Positions 46,201 through 57,317 of a stretch of 64,000 bases of DNA are shown in pieces. Source of the DNA: Przewalskia tangutica (taxonomy: Eukaryota > Streptophyta > Magnoliopsida > Solanales > Solanaceae). The DNA is taken from the NCBI GenBank assembly GCA_029844215.1, contig CM056734.1, positions 16,068,501-16,132,500 of the forward strand, given 5' to 3'. The notes under the pieces were generated by a model that saw nothing but the letters and a program-made list of their open reading frames with translations, was not told the DNA's origin and ran no database searches. Each line of letters begins with the position of its first letter. Positions within the stretch are counted from its first letter, which is position 1. The position numbers were made by a program, and so were the translations under genes.

Positions 46201-46847
46201 TCATTTTAATTATGATAATAAATAGTTAAAGACTTAAAGATAATGAAATTAAATGTGCTAAATGAAATAAAAACAAAATAATAATTTAATGAGAGAACGA
46301 ATGTACCAAACGCCAAGCGTAAGTCGATGTAATCGAGAGAGGTTGAAAATTGAAACTTTGCTCGATAGATTAATCCTCAAGCTAGTTGTCAACTTCACTC
46401 CCAATTCTCAAATTAATAAATAGAGTGAATATGTAGTAGACAATGTTGTATAGAATAATAGAAATTAGAGAAAATATAGGAAGATTTGTGAGAAATAAGA
46501 AGAGAAATTGATGTATTTATAGTTAAAAAATTGGGTTAAAGTGTAAATATAATAACTTAGGGGTTAAAAATAAATATAAAGGGGGTTGGGGGAGTGGGGG
46601 AAGCCAAAAATGGTCGTTGTCTAACGGCCAAAATGTAAAATGGCCGTTAGACAACGGCTATTTTTGGCAAATGGCGGGGCCAAGGCGGGATCGGGCGGGA
46701 TCAAGGCGGTCGGGTCTGGCGGGACATACTGCTGTCGCGCGATTCGGCCCCGATCCGTTTTTCGCGAGGTCAGGCGGGTCGGGACCGGGACAGGGTCGGG
46801 TCGGGACCGGGACGGTGTCGGGTCGGCCCGACCCACTGGCCAGTCCT
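43275..46847 (-). mobile_element. hAT-superfamily element (BED-finger, RICESLEEPER type), 3573 bp
   Basis: The element is flanked by the 8-bp duplication ACATTAAT (43267-43274 and 46848-46855; the match extends to CCTACATTAAT). Degenerate terminal inverted repeats are present: AAGGGATGATCGGTGG on the left and, on the complement, AGGACTGGCCAGTGGG on the right. About 150 bp inside each end is strikingly GC-rich with GGGCGGG/CGGGTCGGGA repeats, in contrast to the AT-rich interior. A broken transposase occupies 46200-43806 on the minus strand. Confidence 0.88.
43806..46200 (-). pseudogene. hAT transposase pseudogene with BED zinc finger
   Basis: Read right to left, an acidic N-terminus is followed by a BED finger at about 45905-45780 (ICKTCKSVYSF, GGTGGLERHL). 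The catalytic core carries YDKHKDREALAKLVVVE, TVKRDVFKFAHEY, VALTSDISRSTNEHYYLTV, LLDNASSNNAA, KCVCHIYNLVVK and VPTRWNSLYDQL. The C-terminal dimerisation domain is LLKYWMQNEKTFPTFSMMAR and LNIQASSIASESAFS. Stops or frameshifts separate these blocks near 45760, 45275, 44838 and 44250, so no single protein is encoded. Family membership is secure from the dimerisation motif; activity of this copy is very unlikely. Confidence 0.92.
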
Positions 46848-46855
46848 ACATTAAT

Positions 46856-47763
46856 CTGGTCAAAATAACCCGCTTATTTCTCTATGTTTCTTTTATTCGT
46901 GAGAACTGAAATGTTATGTTCTTACTAAACTTCACACGTATAACTAAAGGACTGAGTTCAATTACACTAACAACCACACACATATACATTCATATCAATT
47001 AATGTAAAACAATTGACCATCATTCAATGCCAAGTGTGAAGAAGTCTTCGGTATTTAGCAGTTAGCTCGCGTTATTCAGATGAAAAAGTCAGTTATTTCA
47101 CTTTCAAACTTAAAAGTAAGGAGGATTTATGATTGTTCATTTTTGTCAAGTCTGTCACAAATATGACGCAGTTAGAGAGTTAGCACGACAAACTGATACT
47201 CCTCTGTTTCCATTAAAAGTAGTTCTTCTTAAATTGCCCTAGAAAAACTTTATCCTTGACATTAATTGCCCTAGAATTAAGAGGCACGTAAATAGGCAAT
47301 GATTATAAGAAAATAATAGGGGTAGATTAGTCATGTTATTAGTCTTATTAATATATTTTTAATGGACATGTAAAACCTTATTCTGCCAACTAAATGAAAA
47401 GGAGTAATGAATAGTAGATTCCTCACGCTGTGAATAGAGAAATGATGGGCCTCTACAGCTTTCACCTTAGATTTTGAGAATCTTTACACCGATAGCCGGT
47501 TGAATACATTGTTTACTTTCTCTAATTGATACATATAGATCATACATTGATTATACATGATAATATACATATTATATATCCATCGATTATTTTTAATTTA
47601 AGCAATTAAAAGATCGGCTATTTAGATTAATTCTTCTATTTTATGTTCTTACAGATCCAGGATATCGGAAAGTTGGCCCAAGTTGGAATAAACCGTTCAA
47701 TTTTCAAGTCCAAAGGAGGCTAGCCCAATGAAAGTCTGTAGGTAGTTGAATGAGGGTAAATTT
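46856..47763. other. Intergenic between the hAT and MULE elements
   Basis: AT-rich without recognised genes or repeats. Confidence 0.4.
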
Positions 47764-47840
47764 CACCAACCTATCACTTTTTTTCACAAAAGTCACTTAA
47801 TTTTGATCAACTAACACAAAAGTCACTAAAACTAATAACA

Positions 47841-48000
47841 ACCGCAAGGTCACGAGTTCGATTTCCTGCATAAACCTTTTTAATTGAGTTTGTCACATTA
47901 GCATCGATGTGGTTAATCGTACATGGTTTGCGAGTTATCATACGGTTTAGTTTCTGCTGACTCAAAAGAAAGTATGCGGTTGCGGTTCCGTCACAAAAAA
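47841..48000 (+). repeat. 5'-truncated SINE inside the left MULE arm, 16-bp target duplication
   Basis: The 160-bp insertion starts near a B-box-like GAGTTCGATTTC and ends in an A run. It is flanked by perfect ACTAAAACTAATAACA repeats (47825-47840 and 48001-48016). It interrupts the inverted repeat of the MULE and is therefore younger than it. Confidence 0.82.
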
Positions 48001-48590
48001 ACTAAAACTAATAACATATTTTTCACTTTTTTTTTTATTATTATGCTTAAAATGTAAAAAAATAATTAAAAAGGTGCATTCCGACCCAACCCAAAACCTA
48101 AATAACTCATTGTTGTATCAGTTGTTTATATACTGTTTTTATGCTTTCATAATTGCCTTTTTCTAGCCAAGAGGCCATGTATGTTTATTTTATACATGTT
48201 CCTAACTTCAAAGTCCATGCATATATTTCTGTTTAAGATCTCCAACAGATAGTACAATTGGTGTAGAATGTAGCATACCAGTGTCTGTTTGCGGCCATCT
48301 TTTACCGTTTTTTTTTTTATTATTATTAAAATCTAATAAATAAAATTTTAATTAAGAAGGTTGAATCCCGACCCGACCCAAAATCCAAAACTCAAAACCC
48401 ATATACGGAAATTAAAATGTTAATCGATCAAAGTCGGAACAGAACCCCAATCCGATATTCTCTGGGGGCTTCTTCTTCATCTTCAAGGGACCACCATAAT
48501 CCTTTTTCTGCACTTAGTGACCACAAAAATGTTTTTGCTGCACTGAGAATGGCTCCAAACTGCACTGAGAGCGAGTAACGAAGTCTTGTT

Positions 48591-48893
48591 TAAGAGATTT
48601 ATGGACGAACTGAAAAATGAGGACAAAGAGGCAAGAGAATGGTTCAATCATTCTGAGAGACCATTCAATACTTGGGACTAGATCATTATTTAAATGTCAC
48701 ACCAGATGTGACATGTTGTTGAATAATTTATGTGAGAGCTTTAACAGGTAATAAGATTTTTTATTTTCTTATCACATTCATTTTTAAATAATATACTAAC
48801 ACAACTAAAAAAAATCCAGATATATACTTGATGGGGACAAGGCTATAATAACTATGCTCGAAATGATCAAGAACAAGCTGAGCAATTACGTAG
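48591..48893 (+). pseudogene. MuDR-type transposase fragment with one intron
   Basis: Legible text: FKRFMDELKNEDKEAREWF and ERPFNTWD up to a TAG, then, after a frame change, CDMLLNNLCESFNR to 48747. A 72-bp GT-AG intron (48748-48819) follows, and the frame continues YILDGDKAIITMLEMIKNKL. This is the segment between the catalytic core and the SWIM finger of MULE transposases (the N-N-x-S-E-S-F-N-like box). The catalytic DDE part and the zinc finger are absent. It cannot be active. Confidence 0.8.
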
Positions 48894-49117
48894 TATTATT
48901 TCAAACCAAACATGTTAAAATGGTATGGTTTTTGAGTTGGGTCGGGTTTGGTTGGATTGGATCTTTTTAATTAATTTTTTTATTATATTTTAATAATAAT
49001 AAAAAAAAAAAGTATTATAATAAGTTATTCAAGGAAAAGTGATTTAGTGACCCGAAGGCTCAAAGTGATTTTAGTGACTTTTGTGTTATTTGCTCAAAGT
49101 TAAGTGAAGGGACGGTG

Positions 49118-51386
49118 TTTGAGCAACTTCTGGATAAGGATAGTAGAAGCAAATGTAATGCTCCCATCGCTTACCAATACAAACGGAATATGCTTTTAAT
49201 ATTAGGCTATTATATTCGTTACATAAGTAATGTGCATGAACATCAATGAGTAGATCCTAGAATTTGGCAATTCCCATACCCTGTGGACACTGTGAAAGAT
49301 AAGTTCCGTCTGTTCTCGTTAGAGTAAACATCATGGCCATTTTACAGTACTAATATCATCCAACGGTGCAGGAGCCTTGGCAATTTGAAATAAGAGGACA
49401 ATGGGTCACGTCAAATATTCACAATCTTTTTTCCTAAAGGAAACGGTCTAAGTGGATTGTAAGATTAACTATCCCAAGTTTTATTATACTATAAATAAAA
49501 CACAATATAAATTTAATCTTGAGATATTTCATCTTATCCCGTTTCAAACGACCCAAAGAGTATTCATTTTTAACAAGTTTAAAGGACAAAAATCGCTCAA
49601 GCAACCTAAGGAGCTATTTTAAATTTACTACAAAAGATGAGAAATACTACTCTCTCCGTCCAAATTTATGGCTTAGAGAAATATTACTCTCTCTGTTTCA
49701 ATTTAAATATATTATTTTTCTTTTTGATCTGTCCCAAAAAGAGTGTCTCTTTTTATATTTAGTAAATTAATAATTCAAATATCATACATGACAAATTTAA
49801 AATTATAAGATTCAAATGACATTTTAATATATTAGGCATATCTTTAATTTAGGATCATAAAATTTTTAAAAAAAAACTTTTATTTTTAATTTTTTTATGT
49901 CAAACCAAACTATGACTTCCAAGTTCCAACTAGTCACATGTGACCGACTTAGTCCAAGCGATTTGACAAGTCTAAGGTTCATTTTGCATTGTAGTTTTCC
50001 TTGCTTTATGCTACGTTAAAGTGCTGCGTCTCTATCCATAGTGAATCTATTTTAGTGCGCTCAAAAATAATAAAGATGTTTCCACACTTGCACTTTTATA
50101 AAATTTAAACTTCATTTCTCAACTTTTAGTCTCAGCCACCCCATAAATAAAGATGATTTGAATAGATAATACTAACTTTTTAAGCTTAATATACACTAAT
50201 AGCGCACTTAGATATTAATTCATTAGGCTTCCTCTGATTAGTGGTCCCATAAAGAAATCTAGAGCATGCATCATATCATTTTCATTATGCTAAAAATTAA
50301 TTATGCTTTCCTTCAAGAGCTGGGAAAAGAACTTGACGATAAATTCAAAGAATCAAAATCCACCATCAAACTAAAAAAGCAGAAGCGCAGAGCTTCGATA
50401 TTAATTCCTTTCACTTCATTTTTTGAGTAGGGACAATGGAAACAGCATCTTAAAATAAAGCCAAATCTATACTAATTTGCTTGCATTTAGATTAGAACTT
50501 ATTCAATGTATGATCGATTTTGAATTTTGTTCCTTATTCTGATATAGGAATGAAAGATTTAAAACTCTTTGAAGCAAAATCGACAATAGAACTGAAAAGA
50601 TTACGCAATAGAGATCTGTTTCAAGCAAATTACCATGTAGAGATGAACTGAAATTAAATATTACTACTTATTTAGCTATTGGTACAGCAAAGACCACCGT
50701 CGCAAGCCCAACAACATTATCAATGGGAAGTCTGCCGTCCGGCATTTATACATGAAAATTAACAAATAATTTGATGACGATATTGATAGAAAAAGTTTAA
50801 GAGTCTCTTGTAGTATTTTTTTTAATTTTTTTTTTTTTAATAAAGAGTGTATCAAGTCATTGTTCACTTCAAATTAAATGGACAAGTATTATAAATGCGT
50901 GAGATTATATTCATAGTTAATGATAAATGAATTGATATTATTAGAGTATGTGAATTATAAAAAAATATAAGATTAATGAGCATTTTTTTTTGAAATATAT
51001 TACATAAGCCTTTGTGAATAGAGTAATTAGATATCCCCAATAAGCTAGTAGATAGCCGAGTGAACAATCAAGATACATACAAGATGGTTCTTACAATATC
51101 GTTAACGAATTTTTTCTTATAATTTTTATTAATAAATATAAGGCCTCTTATTATGGTTTAACTTTAGGTCATCAATTTCGTTGAGCCGCCCTTGTTAACC
51201 CCAACATGAAAAAATGAATGAACATAAGCATTTACAATTTGAATAGAAGAAACAATCCTATAAAGATCTATTGTATTATTTTTATGTGTAAAAATAAAGA
51301 TCCGTTATTAAAAGTACATAATATTTAAACAAATTTGTGAATGATTACAAAACTAAATGACTTCAAAACAAATGCACACACATTAA
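49118..51386. other. Intergenic, AT-rich
   Basis: At 49640-49760 CTCTCTCCGTCCAAATTTAT and a second ctctctgtttcaatttaaat recall one end of a Stowaway-like MITE, but no partner end was found. The rest shows no gene or recognisable repeat. Confidence 0.4.
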
Positions 51387-51710
51387 GGATGTGTTTGGTT
51401 CGGGGTAATAGAATCAGGGTAAGGGAATGGAATCCCCTGATTCCCTTTGAAGTTATTTGTTTGGCCTATTTTTTCATTTTTCTTATCCTCTTTTCTTTTT
51501 TCATTCTCTTACATTGATTCCCCACCCCCTAGGTATTTTCATTCTCTTTCCTCAATTTATTACCCGGACCCCCGATCGCGTACTCCGTTTTCATTCCGTT
51601 TCTGAAACAGATTCAAACATGTAGGGACAATTAAGGTAATTCCTTTCGTTTCCTTTTCATTCTCTTACTGAATTTTATTCCGTTTACCCTGCGCGAACCA
51701 AACACACCCT
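51387..51710. repeat. MITE with GGGTGTGTTTGG-type inverted ends
   Basis: The left end GGATGTGTTTGGTTCGGG pairs with the complement of GCGCGAACCAAACACACCCT on the right. The 324-bp interior is non-coding and itself partly palindromic (ggaatggaatcccctgattcc). End sequence suggests a PIF/Harbinger-type (Tourist-like) MITE; flanking duplication is not certain. Confidence 0.7.
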
Positions 51711-51845
51711 GACTAAGTTGCATAAACGAACAAAATTTGATAGAGGAATTACTACTGAAACTAACGTACACAATTTCTGGCATCTAACAATTGAAATTTA
51801 ATTTGTAACAGAAAGTAGGGAAAAGGAATCCGATATCCTTCATTC

Positions 51846-52089
51846 TTTTGTTTAACATGAAATTCGCAGCCGCTATCCGAAGGTGCGCACTGGGTAAACC
51901 ACGGACTTACGTAATAGCCTGCAAACCCCGTCAGCCAGTTAAACCACATTTGGCAAGTGTGTGAGATGCACTTCTAAGAGGCGGCGCAGCACTGTGTTAC
52001 CCGTAATTTCGAACTTATACTGCCTCTCCCATTACTATCCAACGTACACATCCGCCTTCAAGCACTAACCGATGGTGACTTCGAATCGC
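51846..52089 (-). repeat. tRNA-derived SINE, second copy of the 27212-27446 family
   Basis: The 244-bp body is flanked by TATCCTTCATTC (51834-51845 and 52090-52101). On the minus strand it opens CACCATCGGTTAGTGCTTG (tRNA-like head) with a B-box-like AGTTCGAAATTAC, and shares the body of the SINE upstream of LecRK (gccgcctctt, gcggctgcga). Confidence 0.85.
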
Positions 52090-52241
52090 TATCCTTCATT
52101 CCTTCTTACGTGTGTAAAAGTGCAACCCGAACAAATTATATGAAAAACACAATTCAGGGAAAAGGTGTGCCTTTATTTTGTCAAAATATTCCAAGATACC
52201 CTCTCTTATTCATATTATTTACATTACAAGTATATCAGAAG

Positions 52242-52522
52242 CAGTGACGGATTCAGGCAACATTTTTTGGTGGTGTAAAAATACGACGTAATATTTTTTG
52301 CGTAGCAAAAAAATCGAAGCAATGTGGGTAAAGTACAAAACGACGTCGTTTTATATATAAAAAAACTTTTAAAAATAAAAATTCTTGAAATTTTAGTGGG
52401 CAGAGTACCAAAACGATGTCGTTTTATAACTATTAACAACAAAACAACGTCGTTTTGTATTTAAAAAAATGGAAATTCTAGTGGTCCAACTGCACCATCC
52501 TGCTTACGGTGGATCCGCCACT
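52242..52522. repeat. hAT-type MITE with internal CRE-like palindromes
   Basis: Ends: CAGTGACGGATTCAGG on the left and, on the complement, AGTGGCGGATCCACC on the right. The interior carries three near copies of AAAACGACGTCGTTTT (52336-52351, 52411-52426, 52441-52456). No coding capacity; the target duplication is not clean. Confidence 0.7.
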
Positions 52523-52893
52523 CGAAGAGAACTAAAGCATGCGTCTAAACTAAACCAACAAATTTAAAAAAATCAAAAGGTGTACAACTATTCAAAATAG
52601 TTTAAATTTACCTTTTTTTACATTCGGGAATAATAAATCATACCTAATGCGTAAGGAACTATAAGAAAAAATATATAATATGTCATCGTTTTTTATTTGT
52701 TAAATAGAAAGTATTTTAACACTACTTATTTTCTTATGTTCCTATTATATGTCTCACACATTCACTGCCTCTCTTGCCTCCCTGCTAAAACGAAATATTA
52801 AAGAATAATTGCAAAATTGTTCAGTTTAAATAGTTCAAGGATAAAATTAACTTATTTTTTATTATTTTAAAGTAATCGTTGTGAGTACAAATG
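52523..52893. other. Intergenic, AT-rich
   Basis: No feature seen up to the presumed end of the element D LTR. Confidence 0.4.
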
Positions 52894-53848
52894 TGTAGAA
52901 CGGGAAAATAACAACAACAACAACAAGTAAATAATAAATCTGAAAATTAAATATGTAAAAGGTCTTGCTGAGTCGATTGAAGTTTCAATCTTTCCTTAAG
53001 ATAACATTGCTCTCGTATGTCCTTTCAACGGTTGTGTTAGCAATTTATCTTCCAAGATAAAACAACAATCAAACAAGTGATCAAAGGGACTCAAGTGTTC
53101 GCTTGATAAGAAAGATCTTTAAGTGTATTTTGATTGCTAGAGAGGAAGACAATTTTCAGAGAATTGTTTAAGTGTGAAGTGTCAAGTGTTATTCTAAATG
53201 AGTCTTGTGTCTCATTTTATAGTGTGTAGATGATGACCCTCCAAAATGGCTAAGTAATGGCCATGAATGCCATGTTAATGCCTTGAATTTGGAGTTACAA
53301 TTCAGCCAAGTAATGACTGAATTCATGAGCAAAATAATGGAGAGTAAATACTCCAAAGTCAGCCCAAAAATCTGTTTTTAATTCACCTCCAACGGATTAA
53401 AACAGTCGAGGAGTCGCGGCCCTTCAGTTCCAGTAACTCACTGGAACTTGAACGTCAATTAGAGTCGCGACCCTTCAATTCCAGTAAGTTACTGGAATTT
53501 AAACGTCAATTAGAGCCGCGGCCCTTCAAGCGTCGCGACCCTTACATGGAGGAGCCGCGACCCTTCTCGGTTTCGTGGTGATTTCTGATTCACTTCATCT
53601 TTACACATTATACACTTCTTCCTTCATTTACCAACGTGAAATCATTCGTCATTTGGGCAATAACCGTCTATTATCTTACGTCTCAAACAATTCATATACG
53701 TACCAATATCTCTTCCATAAAGGAAATTTTCATCCTTGACACTACATGTGCACGTGTGTGGAAATAAGGTTTCCTATGTGCGAGCCAATTGTTTGATTCA
53801 TAATTAATAGGATTTACTTTATTTCACGTTTAATAAATATTTCCAACA
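52894..53848 (-). repeat. 3' LTR of Copia element D
   Basis: Starts TGTTGGAAATATTTATTAAA at 53848 on the minus strand; the other end (near 52894, TTCTACA) is approximate. It contains a block of repeated GC-rich words (53405-53575: gtcgcgacccttca, gccgcggcccttca) alternating with two near-identical ttccagtaa.t.actggaa palindromes. Confidence 0.75.
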
Positions 53849-53858
53849 ATCCCCTCTT
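53849..53858 (-). promoter_or_regulatory. Polypurine tract of element D
   Basis: AAGAGGGGAT on the minus strand directly before the LTR, identical to that of element E (29027-29036). Confidence 0.8.
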
Positions 53859-54745
53859 GGAAGAGATTTTGGTGCACGCATATGGTGCCTTTCTAGCAAT
53901 CACTTGGCGGAACGATGTCGCATCCGGAGAGGTGGCCGGAGCTTTGAACCTTCCATAGTAAAATACCATCGGACATATTTACTGCGCAGTGAACGTGATG
54001 TCTTGAACCGTCAGTGTTTAGTATATGCCAAGACAATGGTACTAACACAACACCTTTCCTACTCAATCTTTCTAGTGTTTTGTCCATCGTGGGTCGTGGA
54101 CACCCTTGAATTCTTAAGTGTGTTCATTTGAGGCGGCATGTCCTCGCACTTAGATAGGTGGTCTCCTACAAGGTATTCTGTAATACCTCGCTACACAAGC
54201 GTTAGGAACCATTAAAAATTTCACCAACCTAACCTCAACTTTTGAGGATCATTAAAGGTTTGGAAACTTATCCTTTTACCCCTCTTACAGGTAACACTTT
54301 TTGTCTATCACGGGAACGGCCTTTGGATTATGTTTCTTAAGAAAGACACATTATCTGAAGTGCTCTTGCTTCCACCGAAGCACTCACGGAATCTTTACAG
54401 TTTAGTTTTCTCATTGAACCTTATTCCTGAGATCTCCAGTCTGTAAGGTTGGGTGTCCACTATATCGGTTCTTATTGTTTGGGTATTAAGCCCATTCCCG
54501 TAGACAGGCAGAACAATTGATCTTTGGGTATTCCCTTCGTCAAGAGATCTGCGATATTTTTCTTAGATTTTTATGTAATCAATGGAGATAATACCCGAGG
54601 TGATCAACTGCCTAACAGACTCATGTCTCCATCGAATATGATGAGACTTACCGTTGTATATTGAACTTCGTGCCCTTCCTAGAGCCGACTGACTGTCGCA
54701 GTGTATCATTACAGAAGACACAGGTTTATCCCAACATGGGACATC
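53859..54745 (-). pseudogene. Copia RNase H end and 3' untranslated region of element D
   Basis: On the minus strand VPCWDKPVSSVMIHCDSQSA is followed by RSSIYNGKSHHIRWRHESVR and QLITSGIISIDYIK, the RNase H C-terminus of Copia pol. A degraded version of the D-P-L-T-K-G end follows near 54530. From about 54450 down to 53859 it is non-coding and resembles 28400-29026 of element E. It is separated from the rest of RNase H by element C, inserted at the codon for V in E-D-V-P. Confidence 0.85.
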
Positions 54746-56115
54746 TAATGCGCGGTAAGATGCACACACTTTAAACGCAAGTGCACGTTATCGTGACAAG
54801 TAGTATAGTCTTGATAAGACCGAATATCGTCCTCAAGGATTAGGGTTCAAGTACCAACTATCTATTTTTTGGTATCTATTTGGTAAATTGATATTTTGGA
54901 TTTGTAGTTTATAACTAAGAATTATAAAAGTTATTTTAACTATAAAGGTTTACTTCAGTGGTGATGAGAATAGGGCTTCCATGTATCCTCACTATCCGCT
55001 TATGCTACTTATTAATGCAATAACTTATGGTATTCTTCTTTTGGAGAAAGCAGGTTTACGAAATCGTTTTATACTCCCGTTAGGGTTATATAAACACTCA
55101 ACCCCAGTATCGCACCTTACCTACCTTTCGGTGATAAGGATAACTCTATAGGAGGATTAAGAACAAAACCTAGTTAACCGTCACGCGCGATGCAAAATTA
55201 GGGTTGTTAAGCTCTCATTAACGCTACATAAATAATTGAGGTATTTTCATCCCCAATCAAGAATGTCTATCCAACTTACAACATATTCACAATCCCCTTT
55301 CTAATCGATTAGAAATCATATAGTGATAATTAGTTGTCAATTAATTACCAAGAATTCAACTCAAATATTGGATAGATCTCACAATAAGAAAAATAACCAT
55401 AAGCATGCATTAATTCATAACAAAAGTTTCTAGAGATTCAACATGGAAAGCCCTATAAGAGAATTAGTTCCTAGCCATAGACATGACAAGAACTAATGCC
55501 ATGTTCATCATACAAAAACTGAAATAAAGAAAAGAAAAGGAAAAGAAATTACTAGACTATGGTCTCCAATCTCTAAGCAAGAAGCCTTGTGTTGTGCAAG
55601 AAAGGGAACTCTTAAAAACTGCCTAGGGTTCTCCTTTTATAGGCTGCAAACCGCCTCCCTCTTTTCCTTCAGGCCTGGCCCAGAATTTCGTCCAAAAACC
55701 TAATTTTTCCGTCGCGCGCGGCCTGCGCGCGCCATGGCCGGAAGTTCTGCAACTCGGGTGTTTTGGCGCCGCGCCCCGATATCTGCTCTCGGTAGCGCGC
55801 GTACTGGAACTCTGTAAGCTCGGATGTTTAGCGCCGCGGCTCCTGCATCTGTTCGGTGGCGCCTTACTGGTCTTCGCACCTCTGCAATAGTGGCGTCGCG
55901 GCCCTCGCTGCGAGGAGGCGCCGCTTGTCAGGTTCTGCCACTTTCGCCACTTTCTCTGTTTTACCTCTTTTAGCTCCTTTTCCGCCATTTGGCCATTTTA
56001 ACCACTTTGACTCAATAGAAAGGAAAACTATCCGAATACGACACTTATATGTGCAAAACGGGACAAAAGACTAACTAAAACTGACTCAAATGGTGTATAT
56101 AAAATACACCGATCA
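54746..56115 (-). repeat. 3' LTR of element C
   Basis: Starts TGATCGGTGTATTTTATATA at 56115 on the minus strand and ends CCGCGCATTA. It is almost identical to 60175-61563 over 54746-55620 but divergent at about 55630-55960, where gcgccgcg-type words cluster. Confidence 0.93.
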
Positions 56116-57317
56116 AATACCCCCAAACTTAACCTTTGCTCGCCCTCTAGCAAAGATAGAAAGAAAGAAATAAAAGACTCAAAGAAACAAAAATTAAAAG
56201 ACTCACTGCCATTGATCACTTTTGTTGCATTAGTATTAACTAGAAAAACATGAAGGTTAGCAAAATAATATGCAGGAACATATAGCATGAAATTTCAGCA
56301 CACTAAACACATGAAGCTAGATATTTCGCAAACTCATATTCATCATGCTTAATGGAAGTCAATATACTAAATCATGCATATAAATTCAAGAATTTCTATG
56401 GCATGCTTACTTGCTATTCTCCACTAATTCTGGATATGCATAAAAGAGATCTTCAGGACTTTAAGGGTTGTAATGTAGGCTTAGGTATAGGTAGGTAAAA
56501 ATAGGCAATTTAGGCTCATTTCGTGTACCATAAGCTCTTTAGCTTTTCAATATTTCCCTTTTTCTTTTTGTTCTTTTCTTCATTTCGATTCTATCTTTTC
56601 CCTCTTTTGTTTTGGGAGAGTGAAGTATATAATAATGACAAGCACCCCCAAACTTAGGCTTTTGCCTATTTCTTATTACTTTTGTATTGGGGTGCAACAG
56701 ACTTATTCACTATTTTTGTCTCCTTTTTAACACAATGTATTCCACTATTTTATATTTTCACTTATGGTACAATTTGTGGGAATATAGGGTGTCAAAGAAG
56801 AAGTTTCAAATTTAGGCTCAATGGGGCTGACTAGGGATATTTTTAAAGTACGGGATAGAAAAGAATGGTAAGAATTGACTATCAAAGAAATGTCTGAGTC
56901 ATCTCCCTAACATGCATATCCTAACTATTTCGCCTCAAATAGCAAGCAATCATAACACATAAGCATTTATCATTTAGCATGCATAATTCAAGCAAGAAAC
57001 TCCAAATAGACAGATTCTGTGAGTTTTTGGCATATCTAACCTAAGTGTCTAGATAGTTGCTTCAATTCCGTTACATTATTCCACCTTACTTCACTAGGTG
57101 TTTCTAGCAACTACAGCATACATGATCTTTGACAGGCAATTATGACTCAAAAAAGAAAAAATTTTGGTGACTCAAAATAAACATAAAACAATCAAAAAGA
57201 CTTAAATAAAACATAACATGACACACAAATAAAACACCCCAAACTTAAATCACACATTGTCCTCAATGTGTGTAGACTCGAAGACAGTAAAAGAAACAAG
57301 ACACTTACAAACTTTGG
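56116..57317 (-). other. 3' non-coding region of element C with repeated polypurine-like motifs
   Basis: No coding capacity. AAGTTTGGGGG (minus strand) at 56130-56120, next to the LTR and preceded by gagggcgagcaaaggtt, and at 56655-56645; AAGTTTGGGGT at 57246-57236. Spacing mirrors 10103-11257 of element A. Confidence 0.7.

Larger units (their letters stand above)
47764..49117 (+). mobile_element. Small Mutator-like element (MULE) with long inverted repeats
   Basis: Left (from caccaacctatcac, 47764) and right (to ggacggtg, 49117) ends are inverted copies sharing TAACACAAAAGTCACTAAAA. They continue inward through attattat-rich text to ATTAAAAAG and cgacccaac. Without the inserted SINE each arm is more than 150 bp. 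A third partial copy of the arm sits inside at about 48308-48410 (ttttattattattaaaatct ... cgacccgacccaaaa). A MuDR-type transposase fragment lies between. Target duplication was not found, so edges are approximate. Confidence 0.75.

Noticed and set aside
46617..46909. GC-rich ORFs on both strands near 46.7 kb
   Set aside because: They fall in the GC-rich subterminal array of the hAT element.
49640..49920. Possible Stowaway MITE
   Set aside because: Only one end resembles CTCCCTCCGTTT and no inverted partner or TA duplication was found.
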